Origin: CAYSHJ01 sp964589725
Lineage (GTDB): Bacteria; Planctomycetota; Planctomycetia; Planctomycetales; Planctomycetaceae
Reading direction: 5' to 3'
Length of the DNA stretch: 26,310 nucleotides
Assembly: GCA_964589725.1 (NCBI GenBank)
Contig: CAZPUJ010000281.1
Coordinates: forward strand, 1-26,310
Both the position numbers and the translations under genes were made by a program. The notes beneath the pieces are model-generated. The model saw only the letters and a program-made list of their open reading frames with translations. It ran no database searches and was not told the origin of the DNA. Positions 1 to 8,634 of this stretch are shown in pieces. Within the stretch, counting starts at the first letter, position 1. Every line of letters starts with the position of its first letter.

Positions 1-138
1 GGCTGGCTAATTCGTCCGGTTGCGTGGTCTGTGGAGGCATACAAGCCCGAAGCGCAAGCGAGGGAATCCGCAGAAATCCCTCGCTTGCGCTTCGGGCTTG
101 TATTTCAACCAAGACGCAGATTGAAGAATTAGCCAGCC
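1..138. repeat. Nested inverted-repeat (MITE/REP-like) element
   Basis: Two inverted repeats are nested here. The outer pair is a perfect 13-bp match: 1-13 (ggctggctaattc) against 126-138 (gaattagccagcc). The inner pair is a perfect 27-bp match, 39-65 against 77-103, leaving an 11-base loop at 66-76. The inner arms carry the words aagcgcaagcg and cgcttgcgctt, of a kind I associate with dispersed repeats in planctomycete genomes. It contains no convincing coding region. The element may begin left of the window, so a target-site duplication cannot be checked. It could be a non-autonomous transposable element or a REP-type palindrome. Confidence 0.75.
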
Positions 139-478
139 GTGGCGCAAGCGAATGACTCTGCTCGTCAACTCGCGGGTCATCTTTCGCGGCCTCGCGATAC
201 GACCGACACGATCGGCGCCGGAGGGCTGACAACGCCCAATCGCTGCGACACGCAAGCCCGTCCGTTTCGCGAAACTTTGCGCGACCCGCACGGTCAAAGA
301 TCGATTACCGTCCACCGGCAATTTCCGCCGTTCGGAATGAAGCGAGCCGCAAATTGGCTCCGATAGATCGGGAGAGTTCACACGCCACGACCTCGGCACG
401 GTGCTGTGAACTCCGGCACGTCACCTGTTCGCGGACCGGACCCGCGTTTCGTTTCCCTCGATTACGAAAGTCACAGCG
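139..478. other. Intergenic region with no supported gene
   Basis: This 340-base stretch lies between the inverted-repeat element and the small membrane protein at 479. Short open frames exist on both strands, but they are Arg/Pro/Ser-rich, lack a ribosome binding site and resemble no family I recognise. No strong hairpin or promoter was seen. Confidence 0.5.
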
Positions 479-739
479 ATGCTCCGAGCCTTCTTTTTTG
501 CCGGCGGTTTGTTCATTGCCATGTGGGGAATCACGTTCACCATGGTGGATCAGATGGTCTTCACTTGGAAAGAACCGCCGCCGCAGCGTGACCCCGAATT
601 TCGCGGATTTTTCACGAAGCTGAACGATCAGCGTCAGCCAGTGCTCAACCCGCCGCAATGGGCGGCGTTCACCTTGATGTCGATCGGCACGGTGACGATG
701 TTGTATTCGGTCGCGTTGCCCAAGCCGCGGCAGAATTAG
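479..739 (+). CDS. Small two-helix membrane protein, unknown function
   Basis: The 86-residue product has a hydrophobic helix at about residues 3-24, starting MLRAFFFAGGLFIAMWG. A polar loop of about 35 residues follows (WKEPPPQRDPEF), then a second helix at about 61-80 (WAAFTLMSIGTVTMLYSVAL) and a short basic tail. Both ends would therefore lie on the same side of the membrane. The pattern of a short N-terminal helix and a second helix after an xPPxWA motif resembles small planctomycete membrane proteins of unknown role; that is recollection, not a search result. The start is the first Met before the first helix, and its ribosome binding site is weak. It converges on zwf with a 34-base gap. 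No function is assigned. Confidence 0.6.
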   Translation: MLRAFFFAGGLFIAMWGITFTMVDQMVFTWKEPPPQRDPEFRGFFTKLNDQRQPVLNPPQWAAFTLMSIGTVTMLYSVALPKPRQN

Positions 740-773
740 CGGGTGCGGACTGCGACCGACTCCGCCACGAGGT

Positions 774-2372
<1,599 letters not shown>

Positions 2373-2457
2373 GGCTAGTCCTGCGAATACGGAGGTTGCG
2401 GCCGCGGCATCGCCGCGAAGAACTGGTGATTGAACCCGTCGGACGACAAGAGCGGAC

Positions 2458-2472
2458 GACGGCAAAGCCGTC
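2458..2472. repeat. Short perfect hairpin (gacggc-aaa-gccgtc)
   Basis: A perfect 6-bp stem with an AAA loop lies in the divergent zwf/rpsR intergenic region. It sits directly upstream of the predicted rpsR promoter. The word resembles common dispersed planctomycete repeats. It has no T-tract, so a terminator role is unlikely. Confidence 0.45.
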
Positions 2473-2480
2473 CTGAAGGG

Positions 2481-2509
2481 TTGAAACTCCGCGGAGGCAA
2501 CATCATAAT
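2481..2509 (+). promoter_or_regulatory. Putative sigma70-type promoter for rpsR
   Basis: The box TTGAAA at 2481-2486 (five of six consensus bases) is separated by exactly 17 bases from CATAAT at 2504-2509 (five of six). Transcription would start near 2516, giving a leader of about 50 bases before the rpsR ATG. It is the best promoter match I noticed in the window and fits a highly expressed ribosomal protein gene. Confidence 0.6.
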
Positions 2510-2566
2510 CCTTGCTTCGATTTCGGGACACGCTAGCAAGATTCTGTCCGCAAAGGTGCGAACTGC

Positions 2567-2851
2567 ATGACGAGGCTCACGACAACGGAAATCAAGAAAC
2601 GCCGCAAGAAGAAGTCGCGGTTGAAGAAGAAGCTGACATGCCGTTTTTGTCCTGACGGGTGCGATCATCCACCTCGCCCCATTTACGTCGACTACAAAGA
2701 TTTGAAGACGCTGCGTCTGATGGTCAGCCGGACCTCCACGGTGATTGGGCGCCGCCGCACCGGCAGTTGCGCGAAGTACCAACGAGCTGTTCGCGAAGCC
2801 GTGCTGCGATCTCGCTTCATGGCGCTGCTACCTTATGTGCCCGAAGAGTAA
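2567..2851 (+). CDS. rpsR: 30S ribosomal protein S18 (bS18)
   Basis: bS18 binds the small-subunit platform together with S6. The 94-residue product has a very basic N-terminus (KKRRKKKSRLKKK) and the S18 core: VDYKDLKTL, the RRRTGSCAKYQR segment and the C-terminal ALLPYV. It is longer than minimal S18 because of the N-terminal tail. It carries CRFC near residue 25 and another Cys in TGSC, as in zinc-binding (C+) S18 proteins, but the usual fourth ligand His of the last motif is Tyr. An extra CDH lies in the loop. AAAGG at 2552-2556, ten bases upstream, supports the ATG. It stands apart from rpsF and rplI, at least within this window. The TPR/alpha-CTD gene follows after 125 bases. Confidence 0.93.
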   Translation: MTRLTTTEIKKRRKKKSRLKKKLTCRFCPDGCDHPPRPIYVDYKDLKTLRLMVSRTSTVIGRRRTGSCAKYQRAVREAVLRSRFMALLPYVPEE

Positions 2852-2976
2852 CTCGGACGTGTCACCCAGCCACGCGAGTTGGTGGTTGCCTGCTGTCCGC
2901 CGGATTTCGCCTTGACCGAGACCGAGGCGTACGACAAATTTTCTCTTCGGTCCGTTTTGCTGTTTGGTGAGCCTAA

Positions 2977-4347
2977 ATGCCTACGTTGACGACGCCCAAA
3001 AGCCGCGAGGGGGAAAGTATCTTAGCCCCTCGTCTCATGATTGACGTGCGCCACGCGGTGCTCGAAGCCATGCCGTTTGGCCCGGAGCAAGTCAAGCAAC
3101 TGCGGACCGCGATTACCGGATCTCAAATCGGAGATGTCCGTCAGGCGGTCGCCGAATTGCAGAACGCCGTCGAAGACGGTGACGCGGCGAAACGGAATCT
3201 ACTCGCGTTGGGTGTGGCATTGTACTTGCTGGCGCGGCATCGGCAGGCGGAGCAATATCTGTCGAAGATACCTGGCGACGCACTGGCGTCGTTTTATCTC
3301 GCTCGCGCGCTGGCATCGCTGGGTCGATTTGACGAGGCGGCCAAGAAGTTCGAGCACGCGGCGGAGCATGGCTGGGACAACATCGAGTGCACGCTCATGC
3401 GAGCGGGCGCGATGCGTCAGGCCGGTCGGATGGAAGAGGCCGAAACGCTGATTCGCAGCACTGCGCGCGCGGGAGCCACGCGTGCCGAGTACTCCTTCCA
3501 AATGGGCTGCATTTTGGCAGACCGCAGCGATACGTTCGGAGCCATCGAGTATTTCGAGCGTTCGGTTGACATGGACCCGCATCACACGGGAGCCCTCTTT
3601 CGCCTGGCGAACCTCAACAATCAGCTTGGCAACGACGAGGACGCGATCAAGTTGTACGAGCGATCGCTGTCGAAGCCGCCGTTTTTTTTCGGAGCGCTCA
3701 TCAATTTGGGCCTGATGTACGAAGACCTGGAGATGTACGCTCCCGCGGCGTTTTGCTTCCGCCGAGCGTTGGAGTTTGATCCGACGAACGAACGTGCTCG
3801 ACTCTATTTGAAGGACGTCGAAGCCGCAGGCGACATGTTCTTCGACGAAGAGACCGTCCGCCGCAGTCGCGAACTGGAAGCCGTGCTGCAAGTGCCGATC
3901 TCGGACTTCGAGTTGTCGGCTCGCAGTCGCAATTGCCTGGATCGCGCCGGCATTCACACGTTGGGTGATCTGAGTCGCATCACCGAGGCCGAATTGTTGT
4001 CGAACAAAAACTTCGGAGAGACGTCGCTTCAGGAGGTCGCCGACATCATGGCGTCCAAAGGTTTGGCGGTCGGCCAGTTATTGCAAACTTCGGCCCCGAC
4101 CACTCAAACCTATCTTCGCGAAGACCTCGCTCCGGAAGTGCGTGCGAAGATGGAGGCGCCGGTTTCGGACCTCAACCTCACGGTGCGAGCGAGAAAATGT
4201 CTTTCGCGATTGCAGATCACCACCATCGGTGAATTGGTCGCGAAGTCGGCCGACGAATTGCTGGCCGTGCGTAACTTCGGTGTCACCTCGCTCAACGAAA
4301 TTCGGGCGAAGCTATCTGACATGTCCATGGCGCTCCGCAACGATTAG
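2977..4347 (+). CDS. TPR protein with two C-terminal RNA polymerase alpha-CTD-like domains
   Basis: The 456-residue product has roughly six tetratricopeptide repeats over about residues 70-290, for example ASFYLARALASLGRFDEAA and LANLNNQLGNDEDAIKLYE. Two copies of the RNA polymerase alpha C-terminal domain follow, at about 303-365 and 392-450. In copy 1, the alpha-CTD residues that contact UP-element DNA in E. coli (R265, N268, G296, S299, E302) correspond to Arg316, Asn319, Gly347, Ser350 and Glu353. In copy 2 they correspond to Arg404, Lys407, Gly435, Ser438 and Glu441. Lys298 is Thr in both. There is no alpha N-terminal domain, so it cannot replace rpoA. A role binding DNA or transcription complexes while TPRs hold a partner is inference. 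It follows rpsR and precedes an SDR gene by 59 bases. I know similar architectures only from planctomycetes. Confidence 0.88.
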   Translation: MPTLTTPKSREGESILAPRLMIDVRHAVLEAMPFGPEQVKQLRTAITGSQIGDVRQAVAELQNAVEDGDAAKRNLLALGVALYLLARHRQAEQYLSKIPGDALASFYLARALASLGRFDEAAKKFEHAAEHGWDNIECTLMRAGAMRQAGRMEEAETLIRSTARAGATRAEYSFQMGCILADRSDTFGAIEYFERSVDMDPHHTGALFRLANLNNQLGNDEDAIKLYERSLSKPPFFFGALINLGLMYEDLEMYAPAAFCFRRALEFDPTNERARLYLKDVEAAGDMFFDEETVRRSRELEAVLQVPISDFELSARSRNCLDRAGIHTLGDLSRITEAELLSNKNFGETSLQEVADIMASKGLAVGQLLQTSAPTTQTYLREDLAPEVRAKMEAPVSDLNLTVRARKCLSRLQITTIGELVAKSADELLAVRNFGVTSLNEIRAKLSDMSMALRND

Positions 4348-4406
4348 TTGTGGCGCGACTCGGATGTCAGTCCGGTGGTCACACAAGTCTTCCGTAAAGT
4401 CGCGAT

Positions 4407-5195
4407 ATGGCCACAGACGAATTGTTCAAGATCGCCGACAAAGTGACGCTGGTTTCTGGCGGCAGTCGCGGGATCGGCAAAGCCTTGGCCGAAGGTTTCG
4501 TCGCGCGCGGAGCCAAGGTGGTGATCACTGGCCGCGACACGAAGACTCTCGAACAAACCGCCGCCGAGATCGGAACGCCGTCAGCGCCGGTCATTTCGGT
4601 GGTATGTGATGTGACTCGGCGCGAAGACATCGAACGCTGCGTGCGCGAAGTCACCGACCGTTGCGGACGAATCGACGTGCTGCTCAACGTCGCCGGAGTC
4701 AACAAGCGCAAGCCGGCCGAGGCGTACACGGTCGAAGAGTTCGACTTCATCATCGACACGAACCTCCGGGGTGCGTTCTGGATGGCGATCGACGTCGGGC
4801 GAGTGATGCTCGAACAACGCTCCGGTTCGCAAATTCACATCGACTCGCTCAACACGTACGCACCGCTCAAGAACGTGGTGCCGTACGCGATCACGAAGTT
4901 TGGCATCTCCGCCATGTCTCGCGGCTTGGCTTTGGAATGGGGGCCGCGCGGAGTGCGAGTCAACGCGCTGGCTCCGGGGTTCATCTTGACCGATCTGACT
5001 CGCAAGCTGTGGTCCGAACCGACGATGCAAGCCTGGGGTCAAGCCAACACGCCGCTGCAACGCTTGGGCGAAGTGGCTGACCTTGTCGGCGCCGCGATCT
5101 TCCTGGCGTCCGACGCCTCCGCCTTCATGACCGGCCAAGTCGTCCGCGTCGACGGCGGCTTTTCCGCCGGCATGGCTTGGCCAATTCCGAGTTGA
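4407..5195 (+). CDS. Short-chain dehydrogenase/reductase (SDR), gluconate 5-dehydrogenase-like
   Basis: A classical SDR of 262 residues, expected to perform NAD(P)(H)-dependent alcohol/ketone interconversion in the cytoplasm. It has the nucleotide-binding motif SGGSRGIG (17-24), NVAG (94-97), the structural Asn119, and the catalytic Ser147, Tyr160 and Lys164 in PYAITK with the usual Ser-Tyr spacing of 13. The C-terminal PLQRLGEVADLVGAA and the segment VVRVDGGFS fit the gluconate 5-dehydrogenase / 2-deoxygluconate 3-dehydrogenase / 3-oxoacyl-ACP reductase group. The substrate cannot be fixed from sequence. It starts 59 bases after the TPR/alpha-CTD gene and may share its transcript. The IS630 relic begins 35 bases after its stop. 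Confidence 0.92.
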   Translation: MATDELFKIADKVTLVSGGSRGIGKALAEGFVARGAKVVITGRDTKTLEQTAAEIGTPSAPVISVVCDVTRREDIERCVREVTDRCGRIDVLLNVAGVNKRKPAEAYTVEEFDFIIDTNLRGAFWMAIDVGRVMLEQRSGSQIHIDSLNTYAPLKNVVPYAITKFGISAMSRGLALEWGPRGVRVNALAPGFILTDLTRKLWSEPTMQAWGQANTPLQRLGEVADLVGAAIFLASDASAFMTGQVVRVDGGFSAGMAWPIPS

Positions 5196-5216
5196 GCGAT
5201 TCTTCTTCATTCCATG

Positions 5217-5226
5217 AAGGAGGTGA
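5217..5226 (+). promoter_or_regulatory. Perfect Shine-Dalgarno sequence before the transposase relic
   Basis: AAGGAGGTGA matches the anti-Shine-Dalgarno end of 16S rRNA over ten bases and lies four bases before the ATG at 5231. It is the strongest ribosome binding site I noticed in the window, yet it serves a broken gene, so the start context of the relic is still intact. Confidence 0.7.
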
Positions 5227-5230
5227 CGCG

Positions 5231-5718
5231 ATGTCAGGGATGGCGGCGAAGTTGCGGTCGTCGGAACGGCAACTGGAGATCTTGACAGAATTCAGCAACG
5301 CGCGATCATTGTCGCAGTTCATCAGTCGGCGACGTGCGGAATCAAGGAGCCGCTGGGAGTCCAAGGCCGCTCCGGCGTGCTCAAAAACCAAGCCAACCGG
5401 CGTACGTTCCTGTCGGATCCGAGCCATCGCATCCGCTGCGTGTTCCTGCCCAAACACATCTCGTGGCTGAACCAGATCGAAGTGATTCTCGGGATCGTGA
5501 TGAGGAAGGTCATGCGGCGGGGAAACTTCACGTCGGTGGCCGACTTGGAATACAAGCTGCATGAATTCTTCAAATACGTCAACGCCACGATGGCTCGCCC
5601 CTTCGAGTGGACCTACACCCTCAAGCCCGTGACTCGGTCCCCCTGCGACACGTTCCGTCCTCCCCACCGCCGCCCGCGCCGACTCTCGAATGTCGAACTG
5701 GCTAGACTCTCGCTCTGA
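5231..5718 (+). pseudogene. IS630-family transposase, internally deleted and frameshifted
   Basis: The N-terminal part, in the frame of the ATG at 5231, reads LRSSERQLEILTEFSNARSL, which resembles the start of the IS630 helix-turn-helix domain. From about 5320 the homology jumps to another frame. That frame carries HQSATCG, GRSGVLK, FLSDPSHRI, KHISWLNQIE (with the last catalytic Glu of the DDE triad), RRGNFTSVADLE and PFEWTYTLKP, the typical C-terminus of IS630 transposases, ending at 5718. Most of the region between, including the first two catalytic Asp residues, is missing. The product cannot be active as a transposase. No terminal inverted repeats were recognised. The junction lies near 5300-5320. 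It sits between the SDR gene and the WXG100-like gene. Confidence 0.85.
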
Positions 5719-5757
5719 TGGCAGGTCAATTACGACCTGAGGCACTCGTCGGATCGC

Positions 5758-6030
5758 TTATCGCTGCTGCAAGTATTCCTCGATGCGTTCTGCCTTGCGG
5801 AGCAGATACGGGATGTGCTCGTTGTTGGCGTCGACGAAACGCTGCAAGTAGCGCAGATGCTGCTCGAATTGTTCGCTGAATTTAATGTTTTCCTGATCGC
5901 GCCAGGTGTTGCTCAGCGCGTGCAGTTGGCTGGAGAGCGCGGTGGTACGGTCGGACAAGTCTTGATTGAACTGCTTGAGCATCTGAGCGAACAGCCGCAG
6001 CTCACCGGGATCGACAATCGCTTGAGTCAT
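5758..6030 (-). CDS. WXG100-like small helical protein
   Basis: The 90-residue protein consists of two long amphipathic helices joined by a turn at TWRDQEN (residues 42-48). It ends in a charged helix, LLRKAERIEEYLQQR. Length, two-helix layout and the central Trp turn match the WXG100/ESAT-6 superfamily, whose members are small helical-hairpin dimers often exported by type VII secretion. The canonical WxG is WRD here, a variant I recall from planctomycete homologues. The ATG at 6030 is chosen from protein length; its ribosome binding site is poor. The frame is open upstream to 6300, but that part is antisense to the upstream gene and looks non-homologous. It lies 34 bases after the DapA-like gene on the same strand. 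No EccC/FtsK-type ATPase is in the window, so secretion is unproven. Confidence 0.7.
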   Translation of the reverse strand: MTQAIVDPGELRLFAQMLKQFNQDLSDRTTALSSQLHALSNTWRDQENIKFSEQFEQHLRYLQRFVDANNEHIPYLLRKAERIEEYLQQR

Positions 6031-6064
6031 GTGATGTTCGATTTTTGATTTGAGAGTTTCGATT

Positions 6065-6982
6065 TTAGGACGGCGACGCGCTGCTGAGCACGGCACAGAG
6101 TCTATCAAACATTCGGTCCACTTCGCGGCGCGTTTCCTCGTCCAGGTGAAAGGCGACGGGGCCGCGAACGAGCGTATTGTGGAAGATGCCCTGTCGTTGG
6201 AGAAGGTATTTCTCGATGGCCAAGAAGCCGTCGAGGCCGGTTTGCAGCGCGACGAGCGACGAAAGTGGCAATGAGATTTCATAAGCTCGCTGATCGTCAC
6301 CGGCGTGCAAGGCTCGCCACAAGGCGACGATGGCGTCGATCAAATCCGCTCCGGGCATGGTGCCAATGATGCCGCGGCGAAAGCTGTCGACCAGGGCGAT
6401 GCCGCCGCTGCCCTCGAACACGGCGGCTTGACCTTGAGTCGCTTCCCGCAACTGCGTCAAACGCGGACCGATGGGCACGGCTTCGGGCTTAAACAGAACT
6501 CGTGGGTGAAATTCGCGCCACAACCGAGCCTGCAAGGCGATCGACATAGGCCGGCCGACATAGCCGCTGGCGTCTTGCACAATCAGCGGAATCGGCACGA
6601 CCCGCAACAGCCGCTCGTAGTATCGCAGTTGCTCGTCCTCGCCGACTGCGATCGAGATCGGTGGGATCGCCATGATCGCGGACGCTCCACATTCGGCGGC
6701 GAGCCGCGCGAGCCGTTCGGCCGTGTGAGTGCTCTCGGCCCCGACACTGATGACGGTCGCTCCGCGCGAACGGGCGAAGCGACAAGCGTGCTCCGCCAGT
6801 GTTTCCCGTTCGTTGGTACTCAAACGAAGTGTCTCCGAAACCATCGCCATCACGATGCCATCGGCCCCGCGCTCAAACAGCCAGTCGATCTCGCGTTCGA
6901 GCGTGGTCCAGTCGATCGATTCGTCGGCGTGGTACGGCGTCTGGAAGACCGGCAAGACGCCGGCAAGTTGTGACGTAGACAT
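6065..6982 (-). CDS. DapA/N-acetylneuraminate lyase superfamily aldolase, atypical active site
   Basis: The 305-residue length and fold pattern fit class I pyruvate-type aldolases or dehydratases (dihydrodipicolinate synthase superfamily), TIM barrels with a Schiff-base Lys. That Lys is expected at 165 in LFKPEA. The usual GTTGE motif is AMVSE at 46-50, so both Thr residues of the DapA relay are missing. The usual LYNVP Tyr is replaced around VQDASGYVG (135-143). It is therefore unlikely to be the lysine-pathway DapA. A sugar-acid or 2-keto-acid lyase or dehydratase is more likely, substrate unknown. The ATG at 6982 has TAGGAG about nine bases upstream. It probably shares a transcript with the WXG100-like gene downstream. 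Confidence 0.85.
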   Translation of the reverse strand: MSTSQLAGVLPVFQTPYHADESIDWTTLEREIDWLFERGADGIVMAMVSETLRLSTNERETLAEHACRFARSRGATVISVGAESTHTAERLARLAAECGASAIMAIPPISIAVGEDEQLRYYERLLRVVPIPLIVQDASGYVGRPMSIALQARLWREFHPRVLFKPEAVPIGPRLTQLREATQGQAAVFEGSGGIALVDSFRRGIIGTMPGADLIDAIVALWRALHAGDDQRAYEISLPLSSLVALQTGLDGFLAIEKYLLQRQGIFHNTLVRGPVAFHLDEETRREVDRMFDRLCAVLSSASPS

Positions 6983-7349
6983 ACGGAAAGGCTCCTATTG
7001 CCTGGCCACTCACTCCGACGCTGCCGGTCATCGCGAGCGTGCGGGTTGCACGGGCCGTTTATCTGGTCGACTCGATTCGCTCGGACGTTGTTGTGTCGCA
7101 GTCTTCGCGGAAAGGCAAGCTTTAACAAATCTCCGCGGAACGGATTCGTCCATCCTGTCGTCACGGATTTTCAACGTAATAAGATCGGCGTTCAGCTTGA
7201 CTTTGAGAACACGTGCTAGAGTTGCCTGTCCCGCGAGGTGCCCAGAGGAGACGCGGTGACCGGGAATCGCGGCGTAAAGCCGAGTTCCACGTTCTCTCCT
7301 CTAACACGAACGTTACGGCCGTTGGCCTCGAAGCCAGTGAGAGCACGCG
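6983..7349. other. Divergent intergenic region, no gene seen
   Basis: These 367 bases separate the divergent DapA-like gene and the gene at 7350, so promoters for both should lie here. A TTGACT hexamer is at 7197-7202 and TAGAGT at 7217-7222, but the 14-base spacing is too short to call a promoter. No supported coding region or strong hairpin was found. Confidence 0.5.
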
Positions 7350-8033
7350 ATGGGCTTCCTCAAAAAATTTATCAAGAACACATTTCGAGACGGCCAACCG
7401 CCGCGCGGGCCCAGCAGCTTCGAGAATCTCAGCGAAGACCAGCTCGAATCGCATCTGAAGGTGGCCAGCTACGACGGTTTCGTCCTGACCGACGCCGTTC
7501 GTCCCTCGTTCGACTTGCAGGTCATCCCGCGCGCCGGTTTCCGTCGCGATAATTACTGCGACGATAAGACGGGCGTGGACATTCCTGTGCTGATGGCCGC
7601 GGCTTCGAAAGAGAGAATTCTCGACCTGTTCATGGATCTGCTGGACCCGATTGGTTCGGAAGTGGATGTTGTTCTGGAAACCAGCCACGAAAAACATAGT
7701 GGACAACACGAAGACCTGTATCGCGAGCACATCGACTTGCCGATTCTGAAAAGCATTCTGTACGACTTCGAGGACTTATTGCTCAACGACGGCTGCACCG
7801 GCATCGCGGTGCTCAATCCGCGCATCCCGGTCGAAGTGCAGTTCGACGAGCACAAGCTGCTGATCGTCTACGGCCAGGACTTGAGCGACTTCGAGTCGAT
7901 CCTGGACGATTACCGCATCGATCTCGACGACGAGATTAAATTCATCACCGAAGCCGAGCACGTTCATTCCTCCAGCGACGAGTTCTTGCGCCAGTTCGAA
8001 GAACTGAAATACCGACTGGGAATGGAAGAGTAA
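7350..8033 (+). CDS. Acidic soluble protein of unknown function
   Basis: The 227-residue product starts with a basic amphipathic stretch (MGFLKKFIKNTFRDGQPPRG) and is then strongly acidic. It has no signal peptide or transmembrane segment and no motif I recognise. The second half is rich in Asp/Glu and hydrophobic alternation (DLPILKSILYDFEDLLLND, VQFDEHKLLIVYGQDL), suggesting an alpha/beta fold. The motif LLNDGCTGIAVLNP looks like a conserved core. Codon choice is even and no other frame is comparable, so the gene is probably real. The ribosome binding site before the ATG is weak (GAGAG at about nine bases). It is flanked by long non-coding DNA on both sides and is probably monocistronic. 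Confidence 0.75.
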   Translation: MGFLKKFIKNTFRDGQPPRGPSSFENLSEDQLESHLKVASYDGFVLTDAVRPSFDLQVIPRAGFRRDNYCDDKTGVDIPVLMAAASKERILDLFMDLLDPIGSEVDVVLETSHEKHSGQHEDLYREHIDLPILKSILYDFEDLLLNDGCTGIAVLNPRIPVEVQFDEHKLLIVYGQDLSDFESILDDYRIDLDDEIKFITEAEHVHSSSDEFLRQFEELKYRLGMEE

Positions 8034-8634
8034 CCGCACGCCGTGCCGGTGTTGGTAGAGCGTCGTACGCTTGAATGGCAGGTGCGTATTGCATCCAGCC
8101 GCCATCGAGGATGTGAGGCCGTATCCACCCGGACGAGCAACTCGGCAGGAAAATGCTCGACGGACACCGTGTCGGGGACTTCATTGCTAAGCGAGGTCAG
8201 GATGCGGACACGGTCTGGATCGACTCTAAGTCCAAGGCGCTCGTTAAAGTTGAACACGGGATGTTTGTCATCGACAACCGTCCGAAACGCTTCGTCCTGC
8301 CCCTGCTGAACCTCTCACACCAACGGCAGTTCGCTTAAGCGATCCAAGTCGCGGTGCGAGTTGATCATTCCGTCTCGATTTCCTCCCAGCGACCACCGCG
8401 CCGACGCAGAAAATCCGGCTGGTTAAACCGAAACGTTCAATCACTTCGGATATATTCTCGGCTGAGTGACCAAAAACTCCTCAAAACCACACCTGATGAA
8501 AATCAAGTTCGATTACCGAGTAGCCAATTGCAATCACGCGTGTTAAACCGGCAAAGCGTTGAGACTTCGTCGGCCGCCGTAGCCCTACTGGTTCTGTCGG
8601 TGCAGGATTCAAAGCTCTTTCGGTTGGAAAGAAT
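8034..8634. other. Intergenic region, possible decayed coding DNA
   Basis: This 601-base stretch has no gene I can support. A 61-codon frame on the plus strand (8153-8338, containing GHRVGDFIAKRGQDADTV) and a 97-codon frame on the minus strand (8257-7964, containing FNERLGLRVDPDRVRIL) overlap. Both read more like protein than random sequence, and one may be a remnant. Around 8045-8095 the words gttggtagagc and ggtgc...gcatcc recall tRNA D- and T-arms, but the anticodon arm does not fold. The region from about 8340 is visibly richer in A and T. Confidence 0.4.

Noticed and set aside
2373..2531. Longer zwf start at 2531
   Set aside because: The extra residues are Ser/Ala/Arg-rich and unlike the family, run into the region upstream of rpsR, and the ATG at 2372 has its own AGGA.
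3199..3957. Minus-strand frame opposite the TPR gene
   Set aside because: It is Arg/His-rich, without motifs, and fully covered by a well-supported gene.
6031..6300. Longer start for the WXG100-like protein
   Set aside because: The added 90 residues are an Arg/Ser-rich shadow of the DapA-like gene; the 90-residue form matches WXG100 length.
7197..7222. Promoter-like TTGACT ... TAGAGT
   Set aside because: The 14-base spacer is too short for a sigma70 promoter.
8040..8100. Possible tRNA (gttggtagagc with a T-arm-like ggtgc...gcatcc)
   Set aside because: The presumed anticodon arm has no 5-bp stem, the T-loop would be five rather than seven bases, and no matching acceptor stem was found.
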